Shown here piece after piece: positions 17,168 to 26,017 of a DNA stretch of 64,000 nt. The notes under the pieces are model-generated. The model was not told where the DNA came from and searched no databases. It saw only the letters and a list, made by a program, of their open reading frames with translations. The translations under genes and the position numbers were made by a program. The stretch comes from CBDCUF01 sp965222525 (GTDB taxonomy: Bacteria; Pseudomonadota; Alphaproteobacteria; Rickettsiales; UBA8987), in assembly GCA_965222525.1 (NCBI GenBank), contig OZ244955.1, forward strand, positions 992,001-1,056,000. Reading direction: 5' to 3'. Positions within the stretch are counted from its first letter, which is position 1; the number at the start of each line of letters is the position of its first letter.

Positions 17168-18922
17168 ATGAATGTATTCAAGACATATCGTGATGAGGTG
17201 GTGGGGGTGTTGCGGGAGCTGGTGGAAGCTGGTGAGTTGCCGGAAGATTTGCCGCTGGATGCGGTGACGGCAGAGCCTCCGCGGGATAAGGCACATGGCG
17301 ATATAGCCACCAATGCAGCTATGGTCGTGGCGAAAAAGGCAGGCAAACCGCCACGGGAAATCGCACAGATTATTGTCGATAAGCTAAAACCCAACAAAAC
17401 CATAACAAATATCGAAATTGCTGGACCGGGATTTATTAATATAACACTGGATAATTCTATCTGGTATAAGCTGCTGAAGTCGGTGCTGGAGCTGGGAAAT
17501 AGTTATGGCAATTCCGATATGGGCGGTGGGCAGAAGGTGAATGTTGAGTATGTTTCCGCCAATCCTACCGGCCCGATGCATATCGGCCATGCCCGCGGCG
17601 CAGTGGTTGGAGACGCTGTTTCCCTGTTGCTACTCAAGGCCGGGTATGATGTTACCAAAGAATTTTATATAAATGATGCCGGCTCGCAGGTGGATACACT
17701 GGGGCGTTCGGCTTATCTGCGCTATCGTGAAGCGCTCGGTGAGGATATAGGCGAGATTCCGGAAGGCCTGTATCCGGGTGAGTATCTGAAAACAGTTGGT
17801 GAATCCTTTGCCCGCCTGCATGAACGGGATTTTCTACATGCCGATGAGGAGATATGGCTGCCGGTTATACGTGAATTTGCGCTGGAATCCATGCTCACCC
17901 TGATAAAACACGATTTACTGGAATTGGGTGTGCAGCATGATGTGTTTATTTCCGAAAAATCATTGGTTGATGAGGGAGCGGTTGATGCCGGAATAAAAGC
18001 GCTGGAGGATAAGGGACTGGTATATAAGGGTGTACTGGAACCGCCTAAAGGCAAGGTTCCTGATGACTGGGAGGAGCGTGAGCAGCTTCTGTTCCGCTCC
18101 AGTGATTTCGGCGATGATATAGACCGCCCGCTTAAAAAATCCGATGATAGCAATACTTACTTTGCTTCCGATATTGCATATCATAAAAACAAGATTGACC
18201 GCGGGTTTAACAAGATGGTGCTGTCGCTCGGGGCCGACCATAGCGGTTACATAAAACGGATAAAAGCGGCAGTATCCGCGCTTGGCAACGGGCAGGCCGA
18301 GATTGACGTGGTTATACACCAGCTGGTGAATTTTCTGGAAGATGGTGAGCCGGTGAAGATGTCGAAGCGGGCAGGGGTGTTTACTACGGTGCGTGATGTT
18401 GTCGACGCGGTAGGCAAGGATATCGTCCGGTTTATTATGCTGACCAAGAAGTCCGATACCGTACTGGATTTCGACCTGAAGAAAGTGACCGAACAATCGC
18501 GGGATAATCCGGTGTTTTACGTACAATATGCCCATGCGCGGGCGCATTCGGTATTCCGTAAATTGCGTGAGCAGATGCCTGAGTTGGAGGGATGGGATTA
18601 TCAGGATATTGACAATGCTGAACTGGCGCTATTGCAGAATGAGCAGGAGATTGCGCTGATAAAGGCAATAGCAGAATGGCCGCGTATAATCGAGGCGGCG
18701 GCAAAATTTATGGAACCGCACAGAATAGCATTTTACTTACAGGATTTATCTGCTATATTCCATACGCTGTGGAATGCCGGCAAGGGTGATGTTGCCTTGC
18801 GGTTTATCATGGAGGATAATCAGGCACTTACCAAAGCACGAATAGCTCTGGTTCGGGCCTGTGCCATAACCATAGCTTCCGGCCTGCATGTCATAGGTGT
18901 AGAGCCGGTTGTGGCGATGTAA
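17168..18922 (+). CDS. argS: Arginyl-tRNA synthetase
   Basis: Class I synthetase, 584 residues, charging tRNA-Arg. The N-terminal additional domain (about 1-110) is followed by VEYVSANPTGPMHIGHARGA, which carries the HIGH signature. VKMSKRAG near residue 398 carries KMSKS-type ATP-binding residues, and the helical DALR anticodon domain ends the protein. The next gene is a SPOR-domain protein, a common alphaproteobacterial neighbour. A palindromic half-element starts three bases after the stop codon. Confidence 0.97.
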   Translation: MNVFKTYRDEVVGVLRELVEAGELPEDLPLDAVTAEPPRDKAHGDIATNAAMVVAKKAGKPPREIAQIIVDKLKPNKTITNIEIAGPGFINITLDNSIWYKLLKSVLELGNSYGNSDMGGGQKVNVEYVSANPTGPMHIGHARGAVVGDAVSLLLLKAGYDVTKEFYINDAGSQVDTLGRSAYLRYREALGEDIGEIPEGLYPGEYLKTVGESFARLHERDFLHADEEIWLPVIREFALESMLTLIKHDLLELGVQHDVFISEKSLVDEGAVDAGIKALEDKGLVYKGVLEPPKGKVPDDWEEREQLLFRSSDFGDDIDRPLKKSDDSNTYFASDIAYHKNKIDRGFNKMVLSLGADHSGYIKRIKAAVSALGNGQAEIDVVIHQLVNFLEDGEPVKMSKRAGVFTTVRDVVDAVGKDIVRFIMLTKKSDTVLDFDLKKVTEQSRDNPVFYVQYAHARAHSVFRKLREQMPELEGWDYQDIDNAELALLQNEQEIALIKAIAEWPRIIEAAAKFMEPHRIAFYLQDLSAIFHTLWNAGKGDVALRFIMEDNQALTKARIALVRACAITIASGLHVIGVEPVVAM

Positions 18923-18924
18923 CT

Positions 18925-19020
18925 CCTCCCCCGCTTACGGGGGAGGCAAGAAATTCTAGAAATCCATGTCCTCCGTAGCTTTAGCGTAGGAGGATTGATT
19001 TCAGAATTTCTGGTGGGGGA
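18925..19020. repeat. Solo family A half-element
   Basis: CCTCCCCCGC/GCGGGGGAGG-type hairpin followed by an AGAAATTCT...AGAATTTCT stem. The inner palindrome (a GGACATGGA-type word) is the reverse complement of the one in the right half of the 36054-36276 element. It abuts the argS stop, ends just before the ribosome-binding site of the SPOR gene, and could form a terminator or processing hairpin between them. Confidence 0.85.
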
Positions 19021-19032
19021 ACGTGAAAGGAT

Positions 19033-20148
19033 ATGAAACTCGACAAGAAAAATACACCCGAAGAGGTTTTTACAAGTGAAAGCAGTGGTTTTCTTCGCAA
19101 GATGGTTTCCACTTCCATTATGCTTGCTGCACTGGGTGGGTTGGTGTTGCTTGGTTGGTACGCATATGAGGAAACCAAAAATGCCGGTAATGTAGACCCT
19201 GCCGACCTTCCCCTGATTACCGCCAATAAGAATCCATATAAAGTCAAACCGGAAGACCCTGGCGGTATGCACATTCCCAACAAGGACAAGGTTGTGTATG
19301 ATGCAATTTCCCCTAATAATTCCAATGGGGTACAGGAAATTGAGAATAGCAATGTAATTTTTATGCCGGAGCCGGAAGAGCCGGTAAGCAGGGATGATTT
19401 GTCAAAAGTACCCGCACCGTTTCTGGCCGGACAGGAAGGCGGTTCGCCGGATGATGTAGTCGTAAGTGAAAGCGATGTTGAAACTGATTTTCTGGCAGAA
19501 TTTGCCAAGGAAAAAGGCTGGGATAAGGAAAGTGGTGAAGCAAAAAGCAGCACTGATGAAAAACTGGCGGAAGCTACTGCCAAAACCTACGAAATAATCA
19601 GAAATGCTCCGCAAAATTCCGAGAAGCTTACTATTATAGGTGAAAATAAGCAAGAGACAGCCGGTCAGAAAGAAGATACTGCGGCTAAGATAAATATCGT
19701 AAAAACCCAGAAGGAGCCGGTTGTTGAAGAGGTCAAGGATTCGGCAAAACCTGATAGTAAATACAAGGTTGTAGCCCTTTCCGAGGTTCCCACCACTCCA
19801 GCACGCAAGCTCGGAACAACAAGACCAGCACAGGGTGGAAAACCCATTAATACAACCGCAACAAAAACCGCATTAAACACAACTAGCTCTGCGACGATAG
19901 GGAAAGGGATAAAAGTCCAGCTCGGCTCTTACAAATCTATATCAAACCTGGAAAAAGGCTGGGCCGGGTTGCAAAAGCGCTTTCCCGATATGCTTGGTGG
20001 TCTGGCGCATTCGATGGAAACCGTGGAGCTTGGCTCAAAGGGAGTTTTCTACCGCCTGCATGCCGGCCCTATCGCCGGTAAGGATGATGCCCAGCAGCTT
20101 TGCAAGAAGCTAATCAACAAAAACCAGGGCTGCCTTCTGGTGCGTTAG
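19033..20148 (+). CDS. SPOR domain membrane protein
   Basis: 371 residues. A short cytoplasmic N-terminus is followed by one membrane helix (about 24-46, SIMLAALGGLVLLGWYAYEE), a long low-complexity periplasmic linker (about 50-290), and a C-terminal SPOR domain (about 295-371, KVQLGSYKSISNLEKGW to GCLLVR). SPOR domains bind denuded glycan at the division site, so a septal role is likely. It lies directly after argS, as in other alphaproteobacteria, with an AAAGGA ribosome-binding site immediately beyond the palindromic half-element. Confidence 0.88.
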   Translation: MKLDKKNTPEEVFTSESSGFLRKMVSTSIMLAALGGLVLLGWYAYEETKNAGNVDPADLPLITANKNPYKVKPEDPGGMHIPNKDKVVYDAISPNNSNGVQEIENSNVIFMPEPEEPVSRDDLSKVPAPFLAGQEGGSPDDVVVSESDVETDFLAEFAKEKGWDKESGEAKSSTDEKLAEATAKTYEIIRNAPQNSEKLTIIGENKQETAGQKEDTAAKINIVKTQKEPVVEEVKDSAKPDSKYKVVALSEVPTTPARKLGTTRPAQGGKPINTTATKTALNTTSSATIGKGIKVQLGSYKSISNLEKGWAGLQKRFPDMLGGLAHSMETVELGSKGVFYRLHAGPIAGKDDAQQLCKKLINKNQGCLLVR

Positions 20149-20253
20149 AAATTTACATGCTATTTACTTTTATTACTAACTGGCAATGTGTAAAAATCAG
20201 TATAGGCAAATCCACATTTGCCCGTCCTGAAAATATCCTGTACACTCGGCCGC

Positions 20254-21312
20254 ATGATTATTGTGAATGCGATGTTTGGCTGCGGGCTTGGCGGGATTGA
20301 ACAGGCCTTCCTGGACTATTGCAATATCCTGAATAAGCAGGGTAACAGCGTGGTTGCGGTGATTCATCCCAAGGCAGAAATTACAAGTGAGGCCGAAAAA
20401 ATCCATAATGTAACTATTGAAAAAGTCAGCAATGTCGGACAGTGGGATCCACTTGCTGTGCGGAATCTGCGGGGGCTGCTGGAGAAGGTGCATCCGGATA
20501 TAGTCATCACTCACGGTAACCGTGCCGCTGTACTGATGAAAAAAGCGGCGCATAATATATGCCCTGTGGTTGGCCTGGCGCATAATTACAGTGTGAAAAA
20601 CCTGATTGGCCTGGATGCAATTTTCGCGATTACCGATGATTTGAAACGCCATCTTATTGAATCCGGACAACCGGAAAACCAGGTTTTCCGCGTTCCCAAC
20701 ATGATTGATGTTGCGAGCAGTAAGGCGGTGACTCCGCGTGCATTTCGTGCACCTCCTGTAATCGGCACTATGGGACGGTTTGTGGAGAAAAAGGGGATAG
20801 ATGTGTTCCTGCAAGCGCTGGCGAGGTTGCATGCGAATGGGGTTGAGTTCCGTGCTGTGATTGGTGGCGAGGGTGAGGAGGAGGAGCGGCTGAAAAAATT
20901 GGCCGAGAGCCTTGGTCTGCAAAGAGTTGTAGAGTTTATCGGCTGGGTTAAAAATAAGGATGTGTTTTATGAATCGATAGATATTTTTTGTCTGCCGTCG
21001 CATCATGAGCCGTTCGGGATAGTGCTTCTTGAGGCGTTCAGCCAGGCTTTGCCGGTGGTGACCACCGATTCCGAGGGGCCGTCGGAGATTGCATCGCACA
21101 AGCACGATGCGCTGGTTGTACAAAAAGGTGATGAACGGGAAATGGCCAAGGCGATTGCATATCTCATCCGTAACCAGAATATTGCTGCACAACTGGCGGT
21201 TTGCGGATTGGTGAAGGTTCGGGATAATTACGATGCGGAGGTTGTGGGAAAGATAATCCAGCGCAGGATTGAAGGGGTTGTGAGAGAGCGAAAGAATTTT
21301 TCTGCGGCATGA
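20254..21312 (+). CDS. Glycosyltransferase family 4-like
   Basis: About 352 residues from the ATG at 20254. The GT-B fold shows an N-terminal GCGLGGIEQAFLDY glycine loop and a C-terminal donor site with GTMGRFVEKKGIDVFLQA, FIGWV and the E-X7-E motif in HEPFGIVLLEAFSQALPVV. It should transfer a nucleotide-activated sugar to a lipid or polysaccharide acceptor; the sugar cannot be deduced. No other polysaccharide gene is adjacent. An upstream ATG at 20218 would add 12 non-family residues. Confidence 0.85.
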   Translation: MIIVNAMFGCGLGGIEQAFLDYCNILNKQGNSVVAVIHPKAEITSEAEKIHNVTIEKVSNVGQWDPLAVRNLRGLLEKVHPDIVITHGNRAAVLMKKAAHNICPVVGLAHNYSVKNLIGLDAIFAITDDLKRHLIESGQPENQVFRVPNMIDVASSKAVTPRAFRAPPVIGTMGRFVEKKGIDVFLQALARLHANGVEFRAVIGGEGEEEERLKKLAESLGLQRVVEFIGWVKNKDVFYESIDIFCLPSHHEPFGIVLLEAFSQALPVVTTDSEGPSEIASHKHDALVVQKGDEREMAKAIAYLIRNQNIAAQLAVCGLVKVRDNYDAEVVGKIIQRRIEGVVRERKNFSAA

Positions 21313-21320
21313 TTTGCAGT

Positions 21321-21479
21321 TGTCACCCCGGACGCATATTTTCTCTGAATCTTTGATTCAGTTAGAAAATAGTGTTCTCGGGGTTATTTACAAAACCACG
21401 TGCTGTTACTTATAACCCCGAGAATGGTGGTTTCTATACGAAATCAGAGATTTCGAGAAACCATCCATCCGGGGTGACA
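21321..21479. repeat. Family C palindromic element (TGTCACCCCGGA ends), copy 1
   Basis: About 159 bases with inverted ends TGTCACCCCGGA / TCCGGGGTGACA, an internal GTTCTCGGGGTTAT / ATAACCCCGAGAA pair, and two small variable palindromes (CTGAATC...GATTCAG and CGAAATC...GATTTCG). A second copy lies at 25213-25370 and a partial one at 58936-58998. It sits between the convergent glycosyltransferase and putA genes. Confidence 0.88.
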
Positions 21480-21490
21480 GGGTGCTATAA

Positions 21491-24400
21491 CTAGCTGTTT
21501 CCTGAAAGTAATTCAAGATTTCCGCCGATTGCGGTGATGTTGGTAGTGACGCAGCGTTCGGTGCAGAATCGCAGCAGGTAATGGGGCCCACCGGCTTTGG
21601 GGCCGGTACCGGATAGTGCTTCGCCGCCGAAGGGCTGCACACCTACAATAGCGCCGGTCATTGGGCGGTTTACGTAAATATTTCCGGCTTTGATGTGCTG
21701 GCTTATATAGTCTATACGGCTTTCAATCCGGCTCTGGATACCGGATGTAAGCCCGAATCCGGTAAAATTTACCTCATCAATGACTTTACCTAGGTCACCT
21801 GATTTGTATCGGATTATATGCAGGACGGGGCCAAATACCTCGCCTTCGAGCTGGCTGATAGAGCCGATTTCAAACGCATGTGGTGTAACGAAATTTCCAG
21901 TCAAAGAGGGTAGGGGGGTGCTGGCGATAAATCTGGCTTCCTGCCGCATTTTTTCTATATGGTTGTCGAGTTTCTGTTTGGCATCTTCGTCTATCACCGG
22001 TCCGATATCGGTTGCAAAATCAGATGGATGGCCAACATGTAATTCTTGCATTGCACCTGCCAGCAATTCGATAAAATCATCGGCGATTTCTTCCTGCAAA
22101 TAGCACACACGTAGTGCAGAGCAGCGCTGACCGGCGCTTCCGAAGGCAGAATCTATTATATCATCAATTGTTTGTTCGGGCAGGGCAGAGCTGTCGACAA
22201 TCATGCAGTTCTGTCCGCCGGTTTCGGCTATAAGCGGTGCTATCGGAGCGTTGCGGGCGGCCAGTGTACGGTTGATATGGTGAGCGGTTGCAGTAGAACC
22301 GGTGAAACATACTCCTGCTATGCGTTCATCGTTAATTATATGATTTCCAACTATTTTTCCCTGTCCGGTTATCAGGTGCAGAACATCTTTAGGCACACCG
22401 GCCTGATACATCAAATCGACGGCCAGAGCAGCAATTGCGGGAGTTTGCTCTGCCGGTTTTGCAATAACGCAATTGCCGGTTACCAGCGCCGCTACCACCT
22501 GTCCGGTAAAAATCGCCAGCGGAAAATTCCACGGGCTGATGCACGCAAACACGCCTCTACCGTGCATTGTGAGTTGGTTAGTTTCACCGGTTGCACCGTG
22601 AAATTCCTGCGGATTCTTGAATAATTTTTCCGCTTCCAGTGCATAATAGCGGCAGAAATCCACTGCTTCCCTGACCTCTGCGATACTATCCGCAAGAGTC
22701 TTGCCCGCCTCTTTTATGCATAATGTAATAAGTGTATCTCTGTTTTCTTCATATAAATCAGCTAAATGATTTAATATTTTGATGCGATGATTTATATCTG
22801 TGCCTGACCATTCGGGAAAAGCTTTATAAGCATTTTCAATAGCTTCATCGCAGTCGTCTGTATTTTTATGCGGGATGGCGAGCAGGTCATCTCTAAGCCT
22901 TGATTTGATTCCCTGGGTTAACCAGTTGAAATTGCTTATATTACCTAAATCAAACCCTTGTGAATTTTTACGCCTGTTTGCATAAATATCCGAAGGCGGT
23001 TTTATATGTCTGGCAGGTGCGTAGTCATTATCTGAAGCCAGTTTGAACGGGTCAGCCATAAGCTCGGCAGTGGTTATGTCCTTATCAGGAAACTGGTGAA
23101 CAAACGAATTGTTCGCGCCATTCTCCAGCAACCGGCGGATTAAATATGACAGCAACTCATTATGCGGTCCGACCGGCGCATAAATCCGGCATTTTATATC
23201 CTCCTGCTTGGTGATATGGGCGTATAACTGCCGTCCCATACCAAACAAACGCTGGAATTCATAATCATTTCGGCTGCAATTTTTGGCAGCAGCAATCTCG
23301 ATAATTACAGCAATCGAAAATGCATTGTGAGTACCGAATTGCGGGTAAATATGGTTAGTGTTAGCAAGTAATCTCTGCGCGCAAACAAGGTAGGATATAT
23401 CGGTATGATATTTTTGCGTAAATACCGGAAAATCAGGCACTCCAGCCAGTTGCGCATGTTTTATCTCCGCATCCCAGTATGCTCCCTTAACCAGCCGCAC
23501 AGGGATTTTGCGACCGGTTTTCTGCGCCAGATCTATAATAAAATCAATAACATATGACGCACATTTCGAGTAAGCCTGAACCGCAAGACCGATACCGTTC
23601 AAATCTTGCAAGTCCTTATTCTGCAACAACTCCTGAAATAAAATCAGTGATAAATCCAGCCGTCGCATTTCCTCCGCATCTATGATAACCGAAACACCAT
23701 TTTTACGGCCACAGTTAACAATTTCAAGCAGTCGAGGTAACAATTCCTGTCTTAAATTTTCAAGGTTCAGCAATTCATAATGCGGGTGGAGCGCAGATAT
23801 TTTTACCGAAATACCCGGCCTGTCAAATAACGAAATTTCTTTATTGGAATTATTGGAAATCCTCTCTATAGCGCTGATATAGCTATTAAAAAATTCTTCC
23901 GCCTGTGCATCAGAGCGTGCGCCCTCTCCAAGCATATCATATGAGAATAAAAATCCGTCCTTTTCATATTCAGCGGCCTTTTCCATAGCCCTTTCAATAG
24001 TTTGCCCCAGCACAAACTCCCTGCCGATAAAGCGCATCGCACGCCGCATTATCGTGCGGATAAATGGCTCACTCATCTTCGAGGCCATAGTGCCCAGAAC
24101 ATTGCTCACAGTGCTTTCCTGCGCGCCAAGCCGACTCACTACACTGGCAATCCGCAGCCCATGTGTTGAAGCGTTGATAATTCCCGAATCGCTCTGCCCG
24201 AGATGGCTTACCCATTCGGTTTGCGCAAATTTATCGCGGATAAGTGCATCGGTAGTAGTATTATCAGGAATCCGCAGCAAAGCCTCGGCCAGACTCATCA
24301 TCGCACGGCCTTCCTCGCTTTTCAGGTCATATTGCTTAAGGAAATGTTCGAGCAGGGAATTATCCTGATTATCACGCAGGAAATTTACATAACTTTCCGC

Positions 24401-24523
24401 CCGCTCAAAGGCTACATCAGACAGACTTTCGATATCACCTGTGCTTTTAAGGAGCCTCTTGGCACACGCTTCCTCACTATCGAAGGCATGCCTGCTGATT
24501 GCTGTAATTTCCGCATTTTCCAT
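21491..24523 (-). CDS. putA: Bifunctional proline dehydrogenase / P5C dehydrogenase
   Basis: 1010 residues, oxidising proline to glutamate. The FAD-dependent proline dehydrogenase barrel covers about 85-470, with VIIDAEEMRRLDLSL, RLVKGAYWDAEIKHAQ and YAPVGPHNELLSYLIRRLLE. The NAD-dependent aldehyde dehydrogenase covers about 520-1000, with ACISPWNFPLAIFTGQ, the glutamate motif IAETGGQN and the catalytic Cys in GSAGQRCSALR. It is shorter than E. coli PutA: the N-terminal ribbon-helix-helix repressor and the C-terminal extra domain are missing, so it should not self-regulate at DNA. A flavin reductase gene lies 5 bases upstream, probably in one operon. Confidence 0.96.
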   Translation of the reverse strand: MENAEITAISRHAFDSEEACAKRLLKSTGDIESLSDVAFERAESYVNFLRDNQDNSLLEHFLKQYDLKSEEGRAMMSLAEALLRIPDNTTTDALIRDKFAQTEWVSHLGQSDSGIINASTHGLRIASVVSRLGAQESTVSNVLGTMASKMSEPFIRTIMRRAMRFIGREFVLGQTIERAMEKAAEYEKDGFLFSYDMLGEGARSDAQAEEFFNSYISAIERISNNSNKEISLFDRPGISVKISALHPHYELLNLENLRQELLPRLLEIVNCGRKNGVSVIIDAEEMRRLDLSLILFQELLQNKDLQDLNGIGLAVQAYSKCASYVIDFIIDLAQKTGRKIPVRLVKGAYWDAEIKHAQLAGVPDFPVFTQKYHTDISYLVCAQRLLANTNHIYPQFGTHNAFSIAVIIEIAAAKNCSRNDYEFQRLFGMGRQLYAHITKQEDIKCRIYAPVGPHNELLSYLIRRLLENGANNSFVHQFPDKDITTAELMADPFKLASDNDYAPARHIKPPSDIYANRRKNSQGFDLGNISNFNWLTQGIKSRLRDDLLAIPHKNTDDCDEAIENAYKAFPEWSGTDINHRIKILNHLADLYEENRDTLITLCIKEAGKTLADSIAEVREAVDFCRYYALEAEKLFKNPQEFHGATGETNQLTMHGRGVFACISPWNFPLAIFTGQVVAALVTGNCVIAKPAEQTPAIAALAVDLMYQAGVPKDVLHLITGQGKIVGNHIINDERIAGVCFTGSTATAHHINRTLAARNAPIAPLIAETGGQNCMIVDSSALPEQTIDDIIDSAFGSAGQRCSALRVCYLQEEIADDFIELLAGAMQELHVGHPSDFATDIGPVIDEDAKQKLDNHIEKMRQEARFIASTPLPSLTGNFVTPHAFEIGSISQLEGEVFGPVLHIIRYKSGDLGKVIDEVNFTGFGLTSGIQSRIESRIDYISQHIKAGNIYVNRPMTGAIVGVQPFGGEALSGTGPKAGGPHYLLRFCTERCVTTNITAIGGNLELLSGNS

Positions 24524-24528
24524 CTGGT

Positions 24529-25167
24529 TTAAGAGGATTTATATGTAGTAGTCTCAAACTCATTCTTTTTTGCCTCGGCGGCAAGTTCTTCCGCATAAAG
24601 CTGGTTATTGATAAAAGTCACCAGTGCTTTGGCAATATTATCGACAACCGCATGCTGTTTTTCATCTTTCAGTTCACCTTTATCATCGAAAGCCTCGTGT
24701 GCAGAGCCGATTGCAAACTGGTTGGGCAGAATAATCACACCGATATTGGTAAGCAATGTATGCAGATGAGCAAGCCCGCGCATACCGCCCAGCCCACCGG
24801 GAGATGTACTCACCATCGCCGCCACCTTTCCCTTGAATGCAGAAAGCGGCAGTTCACCTTCAACCGGCCGCGACACCCAGTCTATCGTGTTTTTCAGAAG
24901 CGGTGAAAACAAGCCGTTATATTCAGGCGAGGCGATAATCAAGCCATCATGTTGCTTGAATATTTCCTTGAGTTTTGCAGCATTCTCCGGCAGTCCTTCC
25001 GCTTCTTCCAGGTCACCGTCATATATCGGCAGCGGGTAATCACGCAGATCCAGAAAAGTCGACTCACCGCCAACTGTCTCAACTGACCGTGCCGCTATCC
25101 GTGCCAGCTTTTTATTAAAAGACTTGGCGCGTGCGCTACCGGCAAATACAAGAATTTTCGCAGGCAT
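24529..25167 (-). CDS. NADPH-dependent FMN reductase
   Basis: 212 residues of flavodoxin fold. It begins ILVFAGSARAKSFNKKLA, the phosphate-binding loop of the FMN_red family, and carries SPEYNGLFSPLLKNTIDW, the NADPH/FMN signature. Members reduce FMN, quinones, chromate or azo compounds; the substrate here is unknown. The gene is followed by putA on the same strand after 5 bases. About 45 C-terminal residues (EELAAEAKKNEFETTTYKSS) are hydrophilic. Confidence 0.88.
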   Translation of the reverse strand: MPAKILVFAGSARAKSFNKKLARIAARSVETVGGESTFLDLRDYPLPIYDGDLEEAEGLPENAAKLKEIFKQHDGLIIASPEYNGLFSPLLKNTIDWVSRPVEGELPLSAFKGKVAAMVSTSPGGLGGMRGLAHLHTLLTNIGVIILPNQFAIGSAHEAFDDKGELKDEKQHAVVDNIAKALVTFINNQLYAEELAAEAKKNEFETTTYKSS

Positions 25168-25212
25168 AATTGTTGCTCCTTACAGGTTGTTGTAAAATGA
25201 ATTACAGTATAC

Positions 25213-25370
25213 TGTCACCCCGGACGCATATTTTCTCTACATCTTTGATGTAGTCAGAAAATAGCGTTCTCGGGGTTATTACAAAAACACGTACTGTTAC
25301 TTATAACCCCGAGAATGGTGCTTTCTTGCCAAATCACAGATTTGGAGAAAGCATGCCATCCGGGGTGACA
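25213..25370. repeat. Family C palindromic element, copy 2
   Basis: Same architecture as the copy at 21321-21479: TGTCACCCCGGA ends and the internal CTCGGGGTTAT / ATAACCCCGAG pair. The small inner palindromes differ (CTACATC...GATGTAG and CCAAATC...GATTTGG). Paired changes keep each stem intact, which indicates selection or a copying mechanism acting on structure. Confidence 0.88.
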
Positions 25371-25730
25371 GTATATAGTCATAATACTCATTTATCCAAC
25401 TCATCCATTACCAAAAATGATTGGATTGCGAAAGTATTTTATGTATAACATCTTATCTATGAAGAGAGCAGCATAATCAAGCAAGATGCTGTAAATATTG
25501 GGGAGTTTTAACATATCATACTAGATGTTGTGGTGAAATGGCAACATGAATACTATATGTTGCCGAATGCCATATTATTTATCTGGACAGATGGATAAGT
25601 GGTTGCTACCCTGCCTGTGTCGCTCGGGGAATGTTTATAGTGATAAAAATTACTGTAAGCCCATGCGCCAGGTAGGAGGTGGTAGTTTGGTTCTTTTAAG
25701 CTATCACTTGATTAGTGTTTTGTATGTACA
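25371..25730. other. Noncoding region carrying the nrdA promoter
   Basis: No convincing gene. Short open frames lack ribosome-binding sites. The notable content is the pair of NrdR-like boxes at 25518-25565, described separately. Confidence 0.5.
25518..25565. promoter_or_regulatory. Tandem NrdR boxes upstream of nrdA
   Basis: Two 16-base sites resemble the NrdR consensus ACACTATATATAGTGT: ATACTAGATGTTGTGG at 25518-25533 (12 or 13 of 16, depending on A/T tolerance) and ATACTATATGTTGCCG at 25550-25565 (11 of 16). Their starts are 32 bases apart, three helical turns, the arrangement usual for paired NrdR boxes. NrdR represses ribonucleotide reductase genes when dATP is high. The sites lie about 450 bases before nrdA, with a repeat element in between. 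Confidence 0.65.
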
Positions 25731-25955
25731 GCCTACCGCTCCCCCCTTGTGGGGGAGCAGATGAGACAAGTAATCTTTGATGCGCAGTCGAATCGTGGGG
25801 GGTAGTGATTGGAAAATAGAAACTGGAATCTGGAAACTGGAATGAGTTAGCTTCTGTTCCAGTTTCTATTTTCCAGTTTCCAACTCATCACACCCCCACC
25901 AATCGCCCGCGCCCTTTCAGGGCTTGGCTCTTGTACTCCCCCGCAAGCGGGGGAG
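25731..25955. repeat. Family B composite palindrome, copy 1
   Basis: Outer arms are a GCTCCCCCCTTGTGGGGGAGC hairpin on the left and a CTCCCCCGC/GCGGGGGAG hairpin on the right, followed inwards by ATCGTGGGGGG and CCCCCACCAATCGCC. The core (about 25805-25885) is an inverted repeat of the word AGAAACTGGAATCTGG. The second copy at 54078-54297 has the same arms in reversed order and a different core. It lies in the presumed nrdA leader. Confidence 0.82.
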
Positions 25956-26017
25956 TGATAAGGTAGGTTATATTAAAACACCATAAGTCAAGGTATGATT
26001 CAGGAGGTATAATCAAA

